Source of the DNA: Vicingaceae bacterium
GTDB taxonomy: Bacteria > Bacteroidota > Bacteroidia > Flavobacteriales_E > Vicingaceae
Length of the DNA stretch: 38,717 nucleotides
Assembly (NCBI GenBank): GCA_018402765.1
Contig: JAGYIE010000008.1
Span: 1 to 38,717, forward strand
Reading direction: 5' to 3'
The position numbers and the translations under genes were made by a program. Under the pieces are notes generated by a model. It ran no database searches. It was given only the letters and a program-made list of their open reading frames with translations, and had not been told where the DNA came from. Positions 23,697 to 32,643 of this stretch are shown here, piece after piece; position 1 is the stretch's first letter, and each line of letters opens with the position of its first letter.

Positions 23697-26660
23697 ATGT
23701 TAGAAGTCCGAAGAGGTATAGCAGCAAAAAGTTACGAAAACTCGTTTTTTAGGGAGTTTGCAAAGAACCTTTCTCAAATGTTTGAGAAATATAATATGGA
23801 CGGCTTATTGGTAGGCAATTCTGAGTGTACTGTTGAAAACCGATTGCAAATTGACGCTCTTCTGATAACACAAAATGTTGTCTGTATTATAGATTTCAAA
23901 AATTTTGGTGGAGAAATCACTTTGCCTAGAACTTCTGATTTTCTTTATGGAAGATGGACTGACAGTAACGGAGAAATGGTAAAAGGAGGAAGTTCTATCA
24001 ACCCTTATTGTCAACTTAAAACACAACGCAAAAGATTTTATGATGTGTTTAAGTCAAGTATAGAGTCAAAACTGCCAAAAGACAACTACTTCAACCCTGG
24101 GCATACAGTTAGAATTGTCTGTTTTCAGAAAGAAATTCATCTAAACGGTGGGATTCCTCCCGAAGATGAAGTGAATTTCAAAATCATACATCATGGAAAT
24201 TACTTAGAAAAGATCAAGGACATCATTGATGTTAATGATAAGGAGGTAAACTTAAAAAGAGATTCATATCAAAGTTTCTTGGACGTTTTTGAAGCAGACA
24301 CATTTGATTTAGAAGAATCTTATGGTAAAACATTTGAATACATCAACGAAGTATCTGAACTCAACTTTGAAGGGCTAAGAATTGATCAAAAATCTGCACT
24401 TAGCGAGTTTCGTTCTTTTTTAAAGGAAGATGAAGAGAGAGTTTTTATTCTCCAAGGTACATCTAATAGTGGCAAAACGCATTTGATTCCATTTTTAAAA
24501 GATTTATCATTTGAAAACGGAATATCACAAGTTGAGATTCTGGCTCCATCAAGTAGAATCGCCAATAATCTTGTTAGTAAAATTGATGATATAGGCAGCC
24601 TATATTCTTACATATATGGTGGTAATCAAATTTCAGAACATGAAGAAGGTGATGATGATACTGAACAAGATGACAAAGAAAAAAATAGAATTGATATTGT
24701 TCCCTTGAAAAGGTCTGATAATGAAGAAAATGCACTATTTATTATTGATGAATCTCAATTAATTTCAGATAGCTACCACCAATCCATAGATTTAAGGTTT
24801 GGTTCAGGCTATTTGCTAAAAGACTTCATAAAGTTCTTGAATGTAAGTGAATCAAAAAGAAAGGTCGTTTTTATAGGGGATTGCTATCAAATTTCATTGG
24901 GTAAACCAAACGAAAATCCATTGTCAAACACATATCTAAATGAAAAATACGATTTACAAGTACGAGCTTTTCAGTTAGATGATAATCCTGATAGAAATAT
25001 AATCTTGGACAATGCCCTTTCTTGTGTGTCAGGTTTACGTCAAAACCTGTTTAATAGATTGGAATTCAGCTTTTCTAAGAGTTTTTATCACACCGAAAAG
25101 GAAGAGGTTAAGTCAATAATAAAGCAATACTTTGATAATTCGCTTGATGTCAAATTTTTGACCTACACAAATGAAGAGTCGCAAAAAGTAAACTTATGGA
25201 TTAAAAAAGTTATCCTTAATAATGGTGAGGACTTATCTACTGGTGACTTACTTCTTTTAAACAACAATATAAGTGTTGAAGAGGTTGATAATCCTTTCTC
25301 GAAACCTCAAAAGGTATATAATGGTCAGTTTTTTATTTGCGAATCTTGTGGAGATACTTCGATAGAAAAAGTTGAATTGAAGAGTAATAAAACTGTGGAG
25401 CTCAGATTAAGAGAGTTAACGGTAAAACTTTTAGGGAAAGGGGCTACTGTTCAACTTTTAGCACTTGAAAATTATCGAAATAATCCCAAAGGAGAACTCT
25501 CAGAAGATGAAACCATTGCTATCAAAATTTTACTCAACAAAGAATTAAAAATACTACAAGAGAAAAATCCTTTTGAGAAATCGGCACTATTCCAAAACTT
25601 AATTAACTCTGAAGAATACAAGTCCAAAGAGTTAGAAATATCAGATTTGAAAAAGCTTTTTGATTCAGGAGAAAAAGTTAAAACAAGGTTGGAAGCCGAA
25701 GAAAGACAATTAAGGGTTCTGACCAATAGAATAAAAAGAAAATACAGGGTTGAATTGGAAAGGGAATTGATGAAAACTCCTTCATCCAAATACTATAAAA
25801 TAAAGAATCTTGCATTGTTAAGGTTTGGATGGGCGATGAATGTTCATAAAGCTATGTCCTACAAATGGGATAACGTGATATTCAATGTTGACTGGAATGG
25901 TGGTATAGCTAATGCTTCTTATTTTAAATGGTTATATACAGGGGTTACAAGAGCAAAAGAGAAAATTCATTTATTGAATTATGAAGGTATATCTCCTACT
26001 CTAAAGACTGAATTTAAAGATATAGCGACTGATTCTGCTGCAAAAAAGGATTACTACGTCATAATTGATAAGGATAAGCAACTTACAGATTCCGACAAAG
26101 AAATTCTGAATCGAATACACATGAACGATTCTGATAATAAAGAATTAGTAGTAGGGCTTTATAAAACGGTTGAAACCAAGCTTTTTTCAAGTAATCTAAC
26201 TATTAAAGCCATAGAGCATCCAAATTATCAGCAAGTCTATACACTTTCCGATGGTACTAATGATGTTAAAATCAGATTTTATTACGATGGAAAGCTTCGA
26301 GTAAAAGCACCTACCATACAAAGCGGAAATAACCAAGATTTCAACAAGTTAGTACTGGATATTCTAGTAAAGAATCGAAAACTAAACGACTTCTCAATAA
26401 TTAAAGATTCTTGGAGAAGAGAGTTTTATGAATTTTTGGAGAGACATTTTGGTCCAAAAGGACTTTTTATTCAAAGCATAATTCAAAACCCTTATAAAGA
26501 CTTTGTAAGTGTCTCTTCAGAAAATGAGGAAAGTATAGGTTTTGATGTAAACTACAATGGTGATGGCTTTTTCACCTCAATCCTTGCGAGGCAATACTCA
26601 GATGAAAATTTATGGATTCAGTTGATGGAAATTGTAAAAAAATCTAATCATGGAGAATAG
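23697..26660 (+). CDS. NERD-domain superfamily 1 helicase (987 aa)
   Basis: The frame opens at a TTG (23688) inside the previous gene, but the ATG at 23697, 5 nt after the phosphatase stop, gives a natural N-terminus. Residues 10-110 are NERD-like, with D53 and the D66-F-K68 triplet (IDFKNFGG) as the nuclease core (Glu replaced by Asp). Helicase motifs: GTSNSGKT (254-261), DESQ (351-354), FIGDCYQ, and the UvrD/DUF2075-type C-terminus with VHKA (716-719) and TGVTRAKEK (748-756). An acidic insertion (about 310-330) sits between motifs Ia and II. The C-terminal 200 residues are unassigned. Likely a DNA-unwinding nuclease effector. It overlaps the next gene by 11 nt. Confidence 0.85.
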   Translation: MLEVRRGIAAKSYENSFFREFAKNLSQMFEKYNMDGLLVGNSECTVENRLQIDALLITQNVVCIIDFKNFGGEITLPRTSDFLYGRWTDSNGEMVKGGSSINPYCQLKTQRKRFYDVFKSSIESKLPKDNYFNPGHTVRIVCFQKEIHLNGGIPPEDEVNFKIIHHGNYLEKIKDIIDVNDKEVNLKRDSYQSFLDVFEADTFDLEESYGKTFEYINEVSELNFEGLRIDQKSALSEFRSFLKEDEERVFILQGTSNSGKTHLIPFLKDLSFENGISQVEILAPSSRIANNLVSKIDDIGSLYSYIYGGNQISEHEEGDDDTEQDDKEKNRIDIVPLKRSDNEENALFIIDESQLISDSYHQSIDLRFGSGYLLKDFIKFLNVSESKRKVVFIGDCYQISLGKPNENPLSNTYLNEKYDLQVRAFQLDDNPDRNIILDNALSCVSGLRQNLFNRLEFSFSKSFYHTEKEEVKSIIKQYFDNSLDVKFLTYTNEESQKVNLWIKKVILNNGEDLSTGDLLLLNNNISVEEVDNPFSKPQKVYNGQFFICESCGDTSIEKVELKSNKTVELRLRELTVKLLGKGATVQLLALENYRNNPKGELSEDETIAIKILLNKELKILQEKNPFEKSALFQNLINSEEYKSKELEISDLKKLFDSGEKVKTRLEAEERQLRVLTNRIKRKYRVELERELMKTPSSKYYKIKNLALLRFGWAMNVHKAMSYKWDNVIFNVDWNGGIANASYFKWLYTGVTRAKEKIHLLNYEGISPTLKTEFKDIATDSAAKKDYYVIIDKDKQLTDSDKEILNRIHMNDSDNKELVVGLYKTVETKLFSSNLTIKAIEHPNYQQVYTLSDGTNDVKIRFYYDGKLRVKAPTIQSGNNQDFNKLVLDILVKNRKLNDFSIIKDSWRREFYEFLERHFGPKGLFIQSIIQNPYKDFVSVSSENEESIGFDVNYNGDGFFTSILARQYSDENLWIQLMEIVKKSNHGE

Positions 26661-29244
26661 TGATGTTTTTGATATTAGAAAGGAAGCCAAGGATTTAAGA
26701 GGTCAATCTAAAATCAATAAGTTGCTTGAAGGAGCCGGAATTGCTAACAATATTTTCCGAAACGGTGAAGGTGATGAATGGACTAAGAAAGCTTTAGCAT
26801 GGGTGCTGATTGATCTAGTAAAAGAGTTCATTTCTTTGGGAAATATTAGTAATGCTGAACAATATTATAATCAGCTACTTCAAATTGAATTTTATGAATC
26901 AGACGATATAATTTCAAATCAAATACAGTTTCTAAAACCTAAAATTGATGTACAATACAAAGAAATAAAGCAAGCAGAAGATTTAAGTAAAGCGAACAAA
27001 CATTCAGAGGCATTCAGCCTGATGAAACAACTGATAGCATCAGGTAAATTAAAACCTATGCATCATGAATCTTATGGATGGATAATTTACCGCTATATAA
27101 AATCTGAAATTAATACACTTGATTCTGTCAGTGTACGAACGTATTTGAGAGACTATATGAATCTTAATAATGATAGACCTTCAATGCTTCATTCTATGAT
27201 TTTAAACTTTGGGCTTAACTATTCTAAAGAGCACTCAGATTTTAATTTATTGAACTTCTTTAACCTATGGGGACCAGAAAACCTGAGATATGAGGACAAG
27301 ACAAACTCTGAACATGAAGGCAATAATATACCCTCACTTATATCTAGGATTTGTAGAGAATTAATTGATAAAGACTATTCATTTGATGTTGCTGAATTTA
27401 TTGATAAGGTAAAACTTGAAAGTTCAGACTGGGGTTTCACCTCTTACGAGACGATAGACTTATTAAGAGAACCGTTTTTTTGGAAGACCTACAATTATCA
27501 AAAGAACAAACAATGGGATGAACTATGGAAATCTTTTGATTTTTATATTCAGAATTACTCCATAGCTCCTGCTTCAGAATGGCATTCAAAAATTTTAAGT
27601 CTTGCAGAAAGAAATATGACAGAAGCAAATGCTTGGAGATTTTTTAATTTTTTCAAGGGGTGGAATCCTAGCCTCCTTACTTCGCATGACTGGAAAGATG
27701 TTGAAAAGGATGATAAAACCTATAAGTCCATAGGTGTAAAAGCATTAAAAAAGGCTTTTGAGCATTTAAAAACCAATCAAGAAACTGATTTAAACTGGTT
27801 GATTCAGGCGTATGAAGAAGGTATAAATAAGTGTCCAGAAAATGAATGGCTAAAAAGAGAATTAGCGATCCTATATCAAAAGAACGGAGATATTGACAAA
27901 TCAATCACTATATATAAAGAACTAGCACTTGAATTATATGATAAACCATATTATTGGAACGAATTTTCAAGCTTAGTAAAGAATAATGAAGATCTGCATT
28001 TGTCAATGCTCTGTAAGGCAGCTTTGATTGAACAAAATGATGATTTCCTTGGGGATGTGCGTTTAGCGTTAGCTGTTGTTTTCGAAAGGAAAAATTTGAT
28101 TCAGGAGGCAGGAATCGAGCTAAATCTATATAAAGAAAATAGACAAAAAAATCAGTGGAAAATCGGTGCTGATTTTGATGAGCTGACATCAAAAATAAAC
28201 CTTGTAGAAGGTAGTAACACTGAAAAGTATAAAGAACTCAAAGGAATGGCTGAAGAGTTCGCTTTCAATGATCTTCCTTGGATTTCACTTGTATATATTG
28301 ATAGCTTCAAAGATAAAAAAGGAAGAACAAGATGGGTGTTCTCAGACGGAAAGGAAATAGAAATATCTCCCTTGAAGAAGTTTTTCAATCTCAAAAACCT
28401 CAATTTAGGTGAGGTGCTCAATTTTAAACTTAAAGAAACGATTAAAGAAATTGAGGATTCAAAAAGCTACTGGCTACCATCAAAAAAGATTAAAGAATAT
28501 AATCCACTTATATTCAGAATCACTGAATTAGAAAAATGGTCAACCTTTGAAAATGAATATGCGATTGTTGATTACATCAATCAGGATAAGAATGTAATCC
28601 ATGCAATAACTTTCTCTAATCAAGAAATCTTCTTCAAATCGAACCCAAAAGACTTCAAGAAAAACGACCTTATATCTGGCAAAAGAATTCAGAAAAAAGA
28701 TGGAGATGCTTTCAGAACCGAATTGGTGAATATCCAAAAGGAGCCAAACAATCAGCCAATATTTGAAATCGAGCCTAAGATAGCTGTTGTCGATGGTGTT
28801 AATCATTCCAAATCACTATTCCATTTTGTAGTCAATTCCAAAATCGATGGAATTATAAGGTTCAATGAAACAGAATTACGACCCAAAGAAGGTGATTTTA
28901 TAGAGGTGCGACTTTTATCGAAAAAGGATAAGAAGAAAGGAATAGTTCGCTTTAAGCTTATTACCATAGATAAAACCGAAAAAACAAATGATAGCTTACT
29001 AAAAGCTACTACTGGAGAAATAGAGCTAAAATACAAATCAAATTACGGCACAAGAGAATATTATGAGCTAGACGAGGAAGAACAAAACAGTCTAAATGCA
29101 GATTTTGCCTTCATGGGTGATTTTTATATTCCTCAATTCTTGCTTGAAAAACACAACATAAAGAGTAATTGCTTTGGCAAGATAAAAGCTATTAATGATG
29201 GTAGTAAATGGAAAGTAATTGATTTAGAAATTCTTGATCGATAA
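26650..29244 (+). CDS. Helical-repeat protein with C-terminal S1/CSD-like beta modules (864 aa)
   Basis: Residues 20-520 are helical repeats of TPR style; the clearest unit reads LAILYQKNGDIDKSITIYKE (near 405). From about residue 540 the protein becomes beta-rich (LVYIDSFKDKKGRTRWVF, then SDGKEIEISPLKKFF), followed by several OB-like stretches to the end. I associate helical repeats plus S1/cold-shock-like domains with the DUF7017/TOTE conflict-system type, but only as a guess. It is the last gene of the operon, starting inside the helicase gene, and ends 3 nt before a convergent gene. An adaptor or RNA/DNA-sensing role with the NERD-helicase is the simplest inference. Confidence 0.65.
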   Translation: MENSDVFDIRKEAKDLRGQSKINKLLEGAGIANNIFRNGEGDEWTKKALAWVLIDLVKEFISLGNISNAEQYYNQLLQIEFYESDDIISNQIQFLKPKIDVQYKEIKQAEDLSKANKHSEAFSLMKQLIASGKLKPMHHESYGWIIYRYIKSEINTLDSVSVRTYLRDYMNLNNDRPSMLHSMILNFGLNYSKEHSDFNLLNFFNLWGPENLRYEDKTNSEHEGNNIPSLISRICRELIDKDYSFDVAEFIDKVKLESSDWGFTSYETIDLLREPFFWKTYNYQKNKQWDELWKSFDFYIQNYSIAPASEWHSKILSLAERNMTEANAWRFFNFFKGWNPSLLTSHDWKDVEKDDKTYKSIGVKALKKAFEHLKTNQETDLNWLIQAYEEGINKCPENEWLKRELAILYQKNGDIDKSITIYKELALELYDKPYYWNEFSSLVKNNEDLHLSMLCKAALIEQNDDFLGDVRLALAVVFERKNLIQEAGIELNLYKENRQKNQWKIGADFDELTSKINLVEGSNTEKYKELKGMAEEFAFNDLPWISLVYIDSFKDKKGRTRWVFSDGKEIEISPLKKFFNLKNLNLGEVLNFKLKETIKEIEDSKSYWLPSKKIKEYNPLIFRITELEKWSTFENEYAIVDYINQDKNVIHAITFSNQEIFFKSNPKDFKKNDLISGKRIQKKDGDAFRTELVNIQKEPNNQPIFEIEPKIAVVDGVNHSKSLFHFVVNSKIDGIIRFNETELRPKEGDFIEVRLLSKKDKKKGIVRFKLITIDKTEKTNDSLLKATTGEIELKYKSNYGTREYYELDEEEQNSLNADFAFMGDFYIPQFLLEKHNIKSNCFGKIKAINDGSKWKVIDLEILDR

Positions 29245-29247
29245 ATT

Positions 29248-29745
29248 TTAAACAGAAGTAAAACTCATCTGCTTACCAATTTTCAGCCAATTAGTAAACC
29301 AAGCCGTAGCGAACCATGAGCCGTCTCCGAAGCCATCTGGAGTTTCAAAGTTGATTCTTTTGTCCAGGAATATCACTTCCAGTCCGCAATGCTTAAAATA
29401 TTGTTGGCGTTTGGCGGTTTCAAAGGTGGTGAGAGGCAAAAGAAAGGCGAAGGGTTTACCCAAACAATAAGCTCGTTCCAAAAATTCTTGTTTGAGAGCA
29501 TAGGGTGGATTGGTAATAATACAGTCGTACTGTTTGGGCTCGTAGTTCAGAAAGTCTTTTCCGGTAAGAATATCGGTGCTAATCACCTTAAAACCTTGCT
29601 TTTTGAGGTAGGTAGATAGGTTTCCTTTACCGCTTGCACATTCCCATATAGTCCAATCCTTTTTCAGGAATGGTAATAGAGGTGTTAGTGCTTCCGGTGG
29701 TGTTTGAAAATCATCCGGACTTCCTTTTTTGAGTGGCGGTTTCAT
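29248..29745 (-). CDS. Small phage-type adenine DNA methyltransferase (165 aa)
   Basis: Rossmann methyltransferase with motif I ECASGKGNL (35-43), an acidic strand end STDIL (57-61), and motif IV NPPY (79-82). The N-terminus DDFQTPPEAL resembles the DFxTP start of phage N6-adenine methylases, and the whole chain is just the catalytic core without a recognition domain. It is the last gene of the minus-strand right block and ends 3 nt from the convergent cargo gene, so no terminator separates them. The ATG is 1 nt from the stop of the ATPase gene. Likely role: protecting element DNA from host restriction. Confidence 0.85.
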   Translation of the reverse strand: MKPPLKKGSPDDFQTPPEALTPLLPFLKKDWTIWECASGKGNLSTYLKKQGFKVISTDILTGKDFLNYEPKQYDCIITNPPYALKQEFLERAYCLGKPFAFLLPLTTFETAKRQQYFKHCGLEVIFLDKRINFETPDGFGDGSWFATAWFTNWLKIGKQMSFTSV

Positions 29746-30711
29746 TTACTTGGATGCAAAAGGAGAATTTGGTCCGGTTTCGTGGTGGCGTAGGTACTCG
29801 GTAATGAGTTTTACGGTAGCTGCCGAACGGTTTTTGTATAAGGGCTTATCCTGATGATCTCTTTCCTGAAGCATCATGCGGATTTTGCGTTGGTCTTCGG
29901 TATCAATAAACTTCTTGCAAGCTCGGATAAAAGCATCACGGCTGCATCCTCGAATTTTGAGCCTTCGCATATCTACATATACAAAGAAGCTTCTGCGTTT
30001 TTTGTATTCGTCTTTTCCGATGCTACCATCGGCAAAAGCATTGTTGGCAAGGTTGTATTGTTCATCTACAATGTAGGTAGCAATTCGTACTAAAAAGTAG
30101 TTGGGTATTCGGCTTTCATAACGAGATACATCATCTACCTGATGATGCAAACGGAGCCATGTACAGTTTTGCCATTCGGTGGTAGTGATTTTAGCAATAG
30201 ACTGGTGACTAATCATAATATCCAGTCCGTTGTGGCGGTTGGTGGTGAGCAAACCAACCACGGTTTGACCTTTTGCACCTACCATGTATTTATCCAAATC
30301 TTCCAATACCAATAAGCCATTTTTGAACTGGTTCACCATGCGTTGTACCACTTCACGTTTTTCTTCAATGCTCATGTTTTGTCCGTTTTTGGCTATTGGT
30401 CGGATCCTACGAGCTTGCACCTTGGTTAAGGCTTTGATATGAAAAGGGCTTACCGTTGGAAACATTGGGTAGTCGTCATCATTCACATCAAAGGCTAGTA
30501 CTTTTCTGCCTTTTCGCCCAGTAGAGGCATCGTCTTTCATGTAGTGGCGTATCTCGGTAACATTGCGATAGGTTTTACCCACACCGGTTTCACCGCAAAT
30601 GAGTACCAACATGGGTTGGCGTTCCAAATCTTCTTTGGAATAGGTAATGGGCTTTCTGCCTCTGGTCGATTTCTTTTGCTCTATGTCTTGATTAGTCGTT
30701 TCCTTCTTCAT
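29746..30711 (-). CDS. P-loop ATPase resembling FtsK-HerA/A32-type packaging ATPase (321 aa)
   Basis: Walker A GETGVGKT (40-47); Walker B LLVLEDLD (133-140); then LLTTNRHNGLDIMISHQS (155-171), giving the Arg-His-NG strand and the Gln sensor found in A32/PRD1-P9-like and HerA ATPases; then WLRLHHQVDDVSRYE. Size (about 320 aa) fits a genome-packaging ATPase of tailless phages; Zot-like morphogenesis ATPases are the main alternative. There is no membrane segment, so it should act as a cytoplasmic ring on an assembling particle or membrane vertex. The gene overlaps the end of the acidic protein gene by 20 nt. The key residues are clear; assignment to the packaging clade is inferred. Confidence 0.65.
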   Translation of the reverse strand: MKKETTNQDIEQKKSTRGRKPITYSKEDLERQPMLVLICGETGVGKTYRNVTEIRHYMKDDASTGRKGRKVLAFDVNDDDYPMFPTVSPFHIKALTKVQARRIRPIAKNGQNMSIEEKREVVQRMVNQFKNGLLVLEDLDKYMVGAKGQTVVGLLTTNRHNGLDIMISHQSIAKITTTEWQNCTWLRLHHQVDDVSRYESRIPNYFLVRIATYIVDEQYNLANNAFADGSIGKDEYKKRRSFFVYVDMRRLKIRGCSRDAFIRACKKFIDTEDQRKIRMMLQERDHQDKPLYKNRSAATVKLITEYLRHHETGPNSPFASK

Positions 30712-31525
30712 CCTGTGCTACTTCTAATACCGTGTTTTCTAGTTCTTCACCCTCTGTTTCTTCTTGTTCCATGGCAGGTTCATAAGCCGGTTCGGGCATG
30801 GCATTGGCTTTTTCTTCCCGAATAATTTCCAATATGCGATCAAGCAGAATTTCATTTTCGGCTCGTATTTCCATCACTACTTGGGCTTTCTTCATCAAGA
30901 TAGAGAGTACCGCACCCAGTAATTGTTGTTCGGGCGTGAGCTTTTTCGCTTTCTTTTTCAGAATGGCAATAAGTAGTGGACGAAGTAGGATTTTATCTTC
31001 TTCATCGAGCTTGATGCGTTTGACGTTTTTGGCATTTTGCTCATCAATGACCTGAACAATCTCTTCAAAGTTGTAGAAGTCCTTATGCTTTTTGATTTTC
31101 ACAAAAAATCCACTTCCTACGGCAAGCACATTGTCGGTCATACCCAGTAAAGTATCGGCAGCTTGTTTAGCATGTCCGGTAGGGAGTTCAAAATCTTCTC
31201 CGTCTAGTTCGTCCAAGCCGTCTTCACCTTCCTCATAGGAACCAATTTCCTGTTCGGGAGCATCGTAGATGTTTTGGTCAAAGTCATCGTTTATGGATGG
31301 CTCTTTTTCCGTTTCTTCTTTTTCATCTGATTCTTCCTCTTGTTCGTTTTCCTCTATCGGTTCCGTTTCTTGTTTAGGAGTAACTACCTTTTTGCCATGA
31401 CCGATTTCATCTTCCACAACCGGTTGGTTAAGCGGACTGTTATTCTCGTCCGGAATCTCTTCAAAAGCCACGTTTTCGGCTCCTGAATTCAATACTTGTT
31501 CTACTTCTGAATGTATGTCCTTCAT
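30692..31525 (-). CDS. Acidic protein with central helical domain (277 aa)
   Basis: Residues 20-115 and 245-277 are highly acidic and probably disordered (runs such as EEESDEKEETEKE). The middle (about 115-240) is helical: LPTGHAKQAADTLLGM, GSGFFVKIKKHKDFYNFEE, LRPLLIAILKKKAKKLTPEQ, then a coiled helix. No enzymatic motif and no recognised family. Its end overlaps the ATPase start by 20 nt, so the two products may act together. The acidic arms are typical of scaffold, DNA-mimic or chaperone-like proteins, so a scaffolding role in particle assembly is conceivable. Function is not assigned. Confidence 0.65.
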   Translation of the reverse strand: MKDIHSEVEQVLNSGAENVAFEEIPDENNSPLNQPVVEDEIGHGKKVVTPKQETEPIEENEQEEESDEKEETEKEPSINDDFDQNIYDAPEQEIGSYEEGEDGLDELDGEDFELPTGHAKQAADTLLGMTDNVLAVGSGFFVKIKKHKDFYNFEEIVQVIDEQNAKNVKRIKLDEEDKILLRPLLIAILKKKAKKLTPEQQLLGAVLSILMKKAQVVMEIRAENEILLDRILEIIREEKANAMPEPAYEPAMEQEETEGEELENTVLEVAQDEEGND

Positions 31526-31531
31526 GGCTGT

Positions 31532-32002
31532 TTACAGTTTTGATATAAATTGAATGCTTCGCTCTTCGAGTTGGTCGTACAACTGAATAAAGGGCTTGTA
31601 ATAGTGTGGAATCGTCAAGCGTTCATCTACTTTTTGTTTGTAGTATATGATGTTGCGTTTTCCGGTTCCAAATACCTGGGCAACTTTGGCGTAGCTGTAT
31701 GATGTGTATTTGTGATACAAATGATAACATGCCATGCGAGCTTCCCGGTACTCGGTAGTGGTGTTGGTATGAAAATCTTCTTCATTCAAATCAAACAAGG
31801 CAATTGCCTCATTAGTCAGGAAGGTAAGCAGTAAAGGAGCATTGTTTTTTACCGGTTCAAACTGGGCTTTCTCTACAAAGCTACGGAGCAATACCACTGT
31901 TTTTTGCAAACCGATTTTACCCACCACCATGTCGATATGGTATTGTAAATCCTCATAATCCGAACGCATGGTTTTGCCATGGATAGTGCTTGTTTCTTCC
32001 AT
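31532..32002 (-). CDS. DnaA domain IV-like DNA-binding protein (156 aa)
   Basis: Residues 83-129 resemble the DnaA C-terminal helix-turn-helix: TEYREARMACYHLYHKYT, SYSYAKVAQVFG, then TGKRNIIYYKQKV, matching the pattern (R..R.x A.yL, s..eIg..FG.rdhsTv..a..ki) of domain IV, but there is no AAA+ module. The rest (10-75) is helical. A small DnaA-like DNA binder could bind an origin, recruit host replication, or regulate; Bacteroidota phages and plasmids often use such small domains. It lies 6 nt from the acidic gene and 3 nt from the coiled-coil gene. The similarity is by eye only. Confidence 0.55.
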   Translation of the reverse strand: MEETSTIHGKTMRSDYEDLQYHIDMVVGKIGLQKTVVLLRSFVEKAQFEPVKNNAPLLLTFLTNEAIALFDLNEEDFHTNTTTEYREARMACYHLYHKYTSYSYAKVAQVFGTGKRNIIYYKQKVDERLTIPHYYKPFIQLYDQLEERSIQFISKL

Positions 32003-32005
32003 AGG

Positions 32006-32638
32006 CTAGCGTTTAATGGTGTAGGTATAAGAAAACATGGCTTTGTAAAGTGTGTAGTTACCCACCTTGACTTTTGAAGCTTCCAAAGGCGTTTTGAATC
32101 CCATTTTCTGTAAATCGGTTCGGGCAATTTCTCTTTTGTCTTTAGCATAAAGCTGATCCAAAATGGCTTCATCTGAATTTGCCTTACCAGTTGTTTTTGG
32201 AGCCTTATACTCAACGGCAAAAACCTCATAAGCTTCTAAATCGGATAGTTCTTCAATAGCTCCTTCGGTTTCTTCATCGGTATTTAACCCAAATACTTCC
32301 TGATTTTTATTGAACAGGACTTTGGCTTCTTTTTTAGAGACAATCTTCCAAGTGAATCCATCACTAAAACTGTACAAGCTTCCCGGTTGCAGGTCGTCTT
32401 GTTCCTCGTTGTTTTCCAACTGGTCTTCAAACTCTTCGTAAAGGTCTTCTTCCAATTCTATGGAAAGGTGGTCTAGCTTTTTAGCCAAACGATCATGGTC
32501 ATCGTCTAGGGCATGTTCCAAATCTTCTTGCAGCTCTTCAAATCCTTTGATGCGTTTTTGTAATTGCTTAGGGAGCTGCTCTGTTTTAAGCTTGTTTTCG
32601 GCAAGGAAAACCTGATGCGGATATTTTTTCATGTTCAA
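32006..32638 (-). CDS. Acidic coiled-coil protein with C-terminal beta/alpha domain (210 aa)
   Basis: Residues 15-80 form a charged heptad-like helix (KRIKGFEELQEDLEHAL and LEEDLYEEFEDQLENN). Residues 85-145 have a beta-like piece (GSLYSFSDGFTWKIVS). The C-terminal 50 residues form a compact module, DLQKMGFKTPLEASKVKVG followed by YTLYKAMFSYTYTIKR. No known family. Two Met codons lie close together (32638 and 32632); I use the first. It sits in the same operon between the DnaA-like and the helical genes. It may be a scaffold or replication accessory protein, but this is a guess. Confidence 0.6.
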   Translation of the reverse strand: MNMKKYPHQVFLAENKLKTEQLPKQLQKRIKGFEELQEDLEHALDDDHDRLAKKLDHLSIELEEDLYEEFEDQLENNEEQDDLQPGSLYSFSDGFTWKIVSKKEAKVLFNKNQEVFGLNTDEETEGAIEELSDLEAYEVFAVEYKAPKTTGKANSDEAILDQLYAKDKREIARTDLQKMGFKTPLEASKVKVGNYTLYKAMFSYTYTIKR

Positions 32639-32643
32639 TATTT

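Noticed and set aside
7773-29244. BREX or DISARM
   Set aside because: There is a PglW-like kinase but no PglZ/BrxZ phosphatase, BrxC/PglY or BrxL, and no DrmA/B/C set; a HsdS-guided methylase plus kinase and HerA fits MADS better.
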